From positions 1,914-11,206 of the forward strand of contig JAJZEL010000134.1 in the NCBI GenBank assembly GCA_021828575.1: a stretch of DNA of 9,293 nt, read 5' to 3'. Shown here piece by piece: positions 7,984 through 9,293 of the stretch. Positions within the stretch are counted from its first letter, which is position 1; each line of letters opens with the position of its first letter. Made by a program: the position numbers and the translations under genes. The notes beneath the pieces are model-generated. The model was given only the letters and a program-made list of their open reading frames with translations. It was not told the origin of the DNA and did not search any database. Origin of the DNA: Pseudomonadota bacterium. GTDB taxonomy: Bacteria > Pseudomonadota > Gammaproteobacteria > Burkholderiales > Ferrovaceae.

Positions 7984-8004
7984 ATGGATATTTCCCCACC
8001 ATGA
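7984..8004 (+). other. Mini-ORF whose stop overlaps the aroG start
   Basis: ATG at 7984 opens a six-codon frame (MDISPP) ending in TGA at 8002-8004, so its stop overlaps the aroG ATG as ATGA. GTG at 7981 is in the same frame. The arrangement could couple aroG initiation to a short leader, which would help explain the poor ribosome site of aroG. It contains no Phe, Tyr or Trp codons, so it is not a classical attenuator peptide. It may be chance. Confidence 0.2.
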
Positions 8005-9083
8005 ATACCTCGCATCCAGACATCGATGATGTTCGAATTCGGGAAATCAAGGAGCTCATGACGCCAGCACATTTGCTGGAAGAGTTTCCGCTTTCCCAAA
8101 AAGCTTCACGCGTGGTGTTCGAGACGCGCCAGGATGTTCATCGTATCCTTCATGGCATGGATGACCGGTTGTTGGTCATTGTGGGGCCCTGTTCAATTCA
8201 CGATACCCAGGCGGCCCTTGAGTACGCAAAACGTTTGCTGGATCTTCGCGAAACCTGGAAAAGGGAATTGCTGATCGTCATGCGTGTGTATTTCGAGAAG
8301 CCCCGCACGACCGTGGGTTGGAAAGGGCTCATCAATGATCCCAGGCTGGATGGCAGTTTCCAGATCAACGAAGGCCTGCGTCTGGCTCGGGGGCTATTGC
8401 TGGATATCAATGGATTGGGGATGCCAGCTGGAACCGAGTTTCTCGACCTGATCACCCCCCAGTATTTCGCAGATCTCATCAGTTGGGGGGCCATCGGGGC
8501 ACGTACCACTGAAAGCCAGGTACATCGTGAACTGGCTTCGGGCCTGTCCTGTCCAGTGGGATTCAAGAATGGCACGGATGGCAATTTGCGCATTGCAGTG
8601 GATGCCATTCGGGCCGCTCGGCAACCCCATCACTTTCTTTCAGTCACCAAGGCAGGGCGTTCTGCCATCGTGGCCACGCGTGGCAATGATGATTGTCATG
8701 TGATCCTGAGAGGTGGAAAAAAACCGAATTTTGATGCAGCCAGTGTGAATGCCGCTGCGAGCGAGCTTTCCGCGGCGGGCCTTCCTGGCCGTGTGATGGT
8801 GGATTTCAGTCATGCCAACAGCCTAAAGGATCCCCAAAAGCAGTTGCTCGTGGCAAAAGATGTGTCCAGTCAGATTGTCAGTGGTGAAACACGCATCCTG
8901 GGCGTCATGGTGGAAAGCCACTTGAAGGCTGGTCGCCAGGATCTTCAGCCCGGTCAGCCGCTGGTGTATGGACAGAGCATCACCGATGGTTGCATCTCTT
9001 TTGACGACACCATCATTCTGGTCGATATGTTGGGAGAGGCCGTGAAGCAGCGTCGAGCGCAAGCAGAACAGCGGGAAGACTAA
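8001..9083 (+). CDS. aroG: 3-deoxy-7-phosphoheptulonate (DAHP) synthase, class I AroG type
   Basis: Catalyses condensation of phosphoenolpyruvate with erythrose 4-phosphate to DAHP, the first step of the shikimate pathway to Phe, Tyr and Trp. The 360-residue sequence aligns almost without gaps to E. coli AroG (350 residues) with an offset of 3. Metal ligands are Cys64, His271, Glu305 and Asp329. Substrate residues include Lys100 in EKPRTTVGWKGL, Arg168 in GARTTESQ and Lys189 in GFKNGTDG. The N-terminal DDVRIREIKEL segment and Pro153, Gln154, Leu178, Leu182, Ser183 and Phe212 match positions recalled from the Phe-binding pocket of E. coli AroG, so feedback inhibition by an aromatic amino acid is likely. 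Which one cannot be proved from sequence. ATG 8001 is the earliest start that fits the family; only a weak TGGA (7985-7988) precedes it. It lies 34 bases after tldD and 2 before the next gene. Confidence 0.96.
   Translation: MNTSHPDIDDVRIREIKELMTPAHLLEEFPLSQKASRVVFETRQDVHRILHGMDDRLLVIVGPCSIHDTQAALEYAKRLLDLRETWKRELLIVMRVYFEKPRTTVGWKGLINDPRLDGSFQINEGLRLARGLLLDINGLGMPAGTEFLDLITPQYFADLISWGAIGARTTESQVHRELASGLSCPVGFKNGTDGNLRIAVDAIRAARQPHHFLSVTKAGRSAIVATRGNDDCHVILRGGKKPNFDAASVNAAASELSAAGLPGRVMVDFSHANSLKDPQKQLLVAKDVSSQIVSGETRILGVMVESHLKAGRQDLQPGQPLVYGQSITDGCISFDDTIILVDMLGEAVKQRRAQAEQRED
9074..9078 (+). promoter_or_regulatory. Ribosome-binding site for the DUF4337 gene inside aroG
   Basis: GGAAG lies in the last codons of aroG, 7 bases before ATG 9086. 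It supports that start and a translational link with aroG. Confidence 0.55.
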
Positions 9084-9085
9084 AC

Positions 9086-9293
9086 ATGGAAGAGGATTTC
9101 CACGTTCACGGTGCGCACGAACATGAACTGGAGCATGCGGCATCGGGGCATGGGAGGGGGGTGGGATTGGCGCAACAGGTGGCCATTTTTACCGCTGTCC
9201 TGGCTGCGGTGGGTGCTGTGGTGAGTTATCTGGGTGGTAACACGCAAAACGAAGCTCTTCTGCACAAAAATCAAGCAGTGTTGTACAAGGCCC
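9086..9293 (+). CDS. DUF4337 family membrane protein, 3' end missing
   Basis: The first 69 codons of a gene running off the right edge. The N-terminus is short, acidic and histidine-rich: His at residues 6, 8, 11, 13, 17 and 22. A predicted membrane segment follows at about 31-49 (VAIFTAVLAAVGAVVSYLGG), then a polar stretch rich in Asn, Gln and Lys (TQNEALLHKNQAVLYKA). This order matches the start of DUF4337 proteins, small membrane proteins of unknown function in proteobacteria. From memory, betaproteobacterial members often begin with a similar HVHG-type histidine-rich stretch. The start is only 2 bases after the aroG stop, so the two are probably co-transcribed. Whether the histidines bind metal is unknown. 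The remaining membrane segments expected of the family would lie outside the window. Confidence 0.75.
   Translation, partial: MEEDFHVHGAHEHELEHAASGHGRGVGLAQQVAIFTAVLAAVGAVVSYLGGNTQNEALLHKNQAVLYKA

Overview
The window is a stretch of chromosome with five complete or near-complete genes plus a sixth cut off at the right edge, all on the + strand and tightly packed. The gaps are 19, 16, 6, 34 and 2 bases, so there is almost no non-coding DNA. Base composition is moderate to fairly GC-rich by eye. I see no tRNA, rRNA, insertion sequence, phage gene or CRISPR array.

The proteins look proteobacterial. The order yhdP - nitrilase-family amidase - tldD matches the cluster I recall from Pseudomonas and many Betaproteobacteria. 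An E. coli-like AroG followed by a DUF4337 protein with a histidine-rich N-terminus points most to a betaproteobacterium, perhaps an environmental or chemolithotrophic lineage. Genus cannot be settled by reading alone.

Layout: (1) 1-1307, the 3' part of a cyclic-di-GMP protein ordered EAL - two CBS domains - GGDEF. (2) 1327-5583, a very large YhdP/AsmA-like inner-membrane protein. (3) 5600-6502, a carbon-nitrogen hydrolase of the Nit/YbeM type, starting at GTG. (4) 6509-7966, the metalloprotease subunit TldD. (5) 8001-9083, a class I DAHP synthase of the AroG type. (6) 9086-9293, the start of a DUF4337 membrane protein.

Functionally the window joins second-messenger signalling, envelope lipid homeostasis, metabolite repair or amide hydrolysis, peptide proteolysis and entry to aromatic amino-acid synthesis. 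The close spacing suggests co-transcription of yhdP-nit-tldD, possibly with the c-di-GMP gene upstream. aroG and the DUF4337 gene may form a second unit with a weak promoter inside the end of tldD. I found no convincing new multi-gene system. The points most worth a second look are a G8 tract at a domain boundary of the c-di-GMP protein, its variant GGDDF site, a mini-ORF overlapping the aroG start, and the persistent nit gene between yhdP and tldD.
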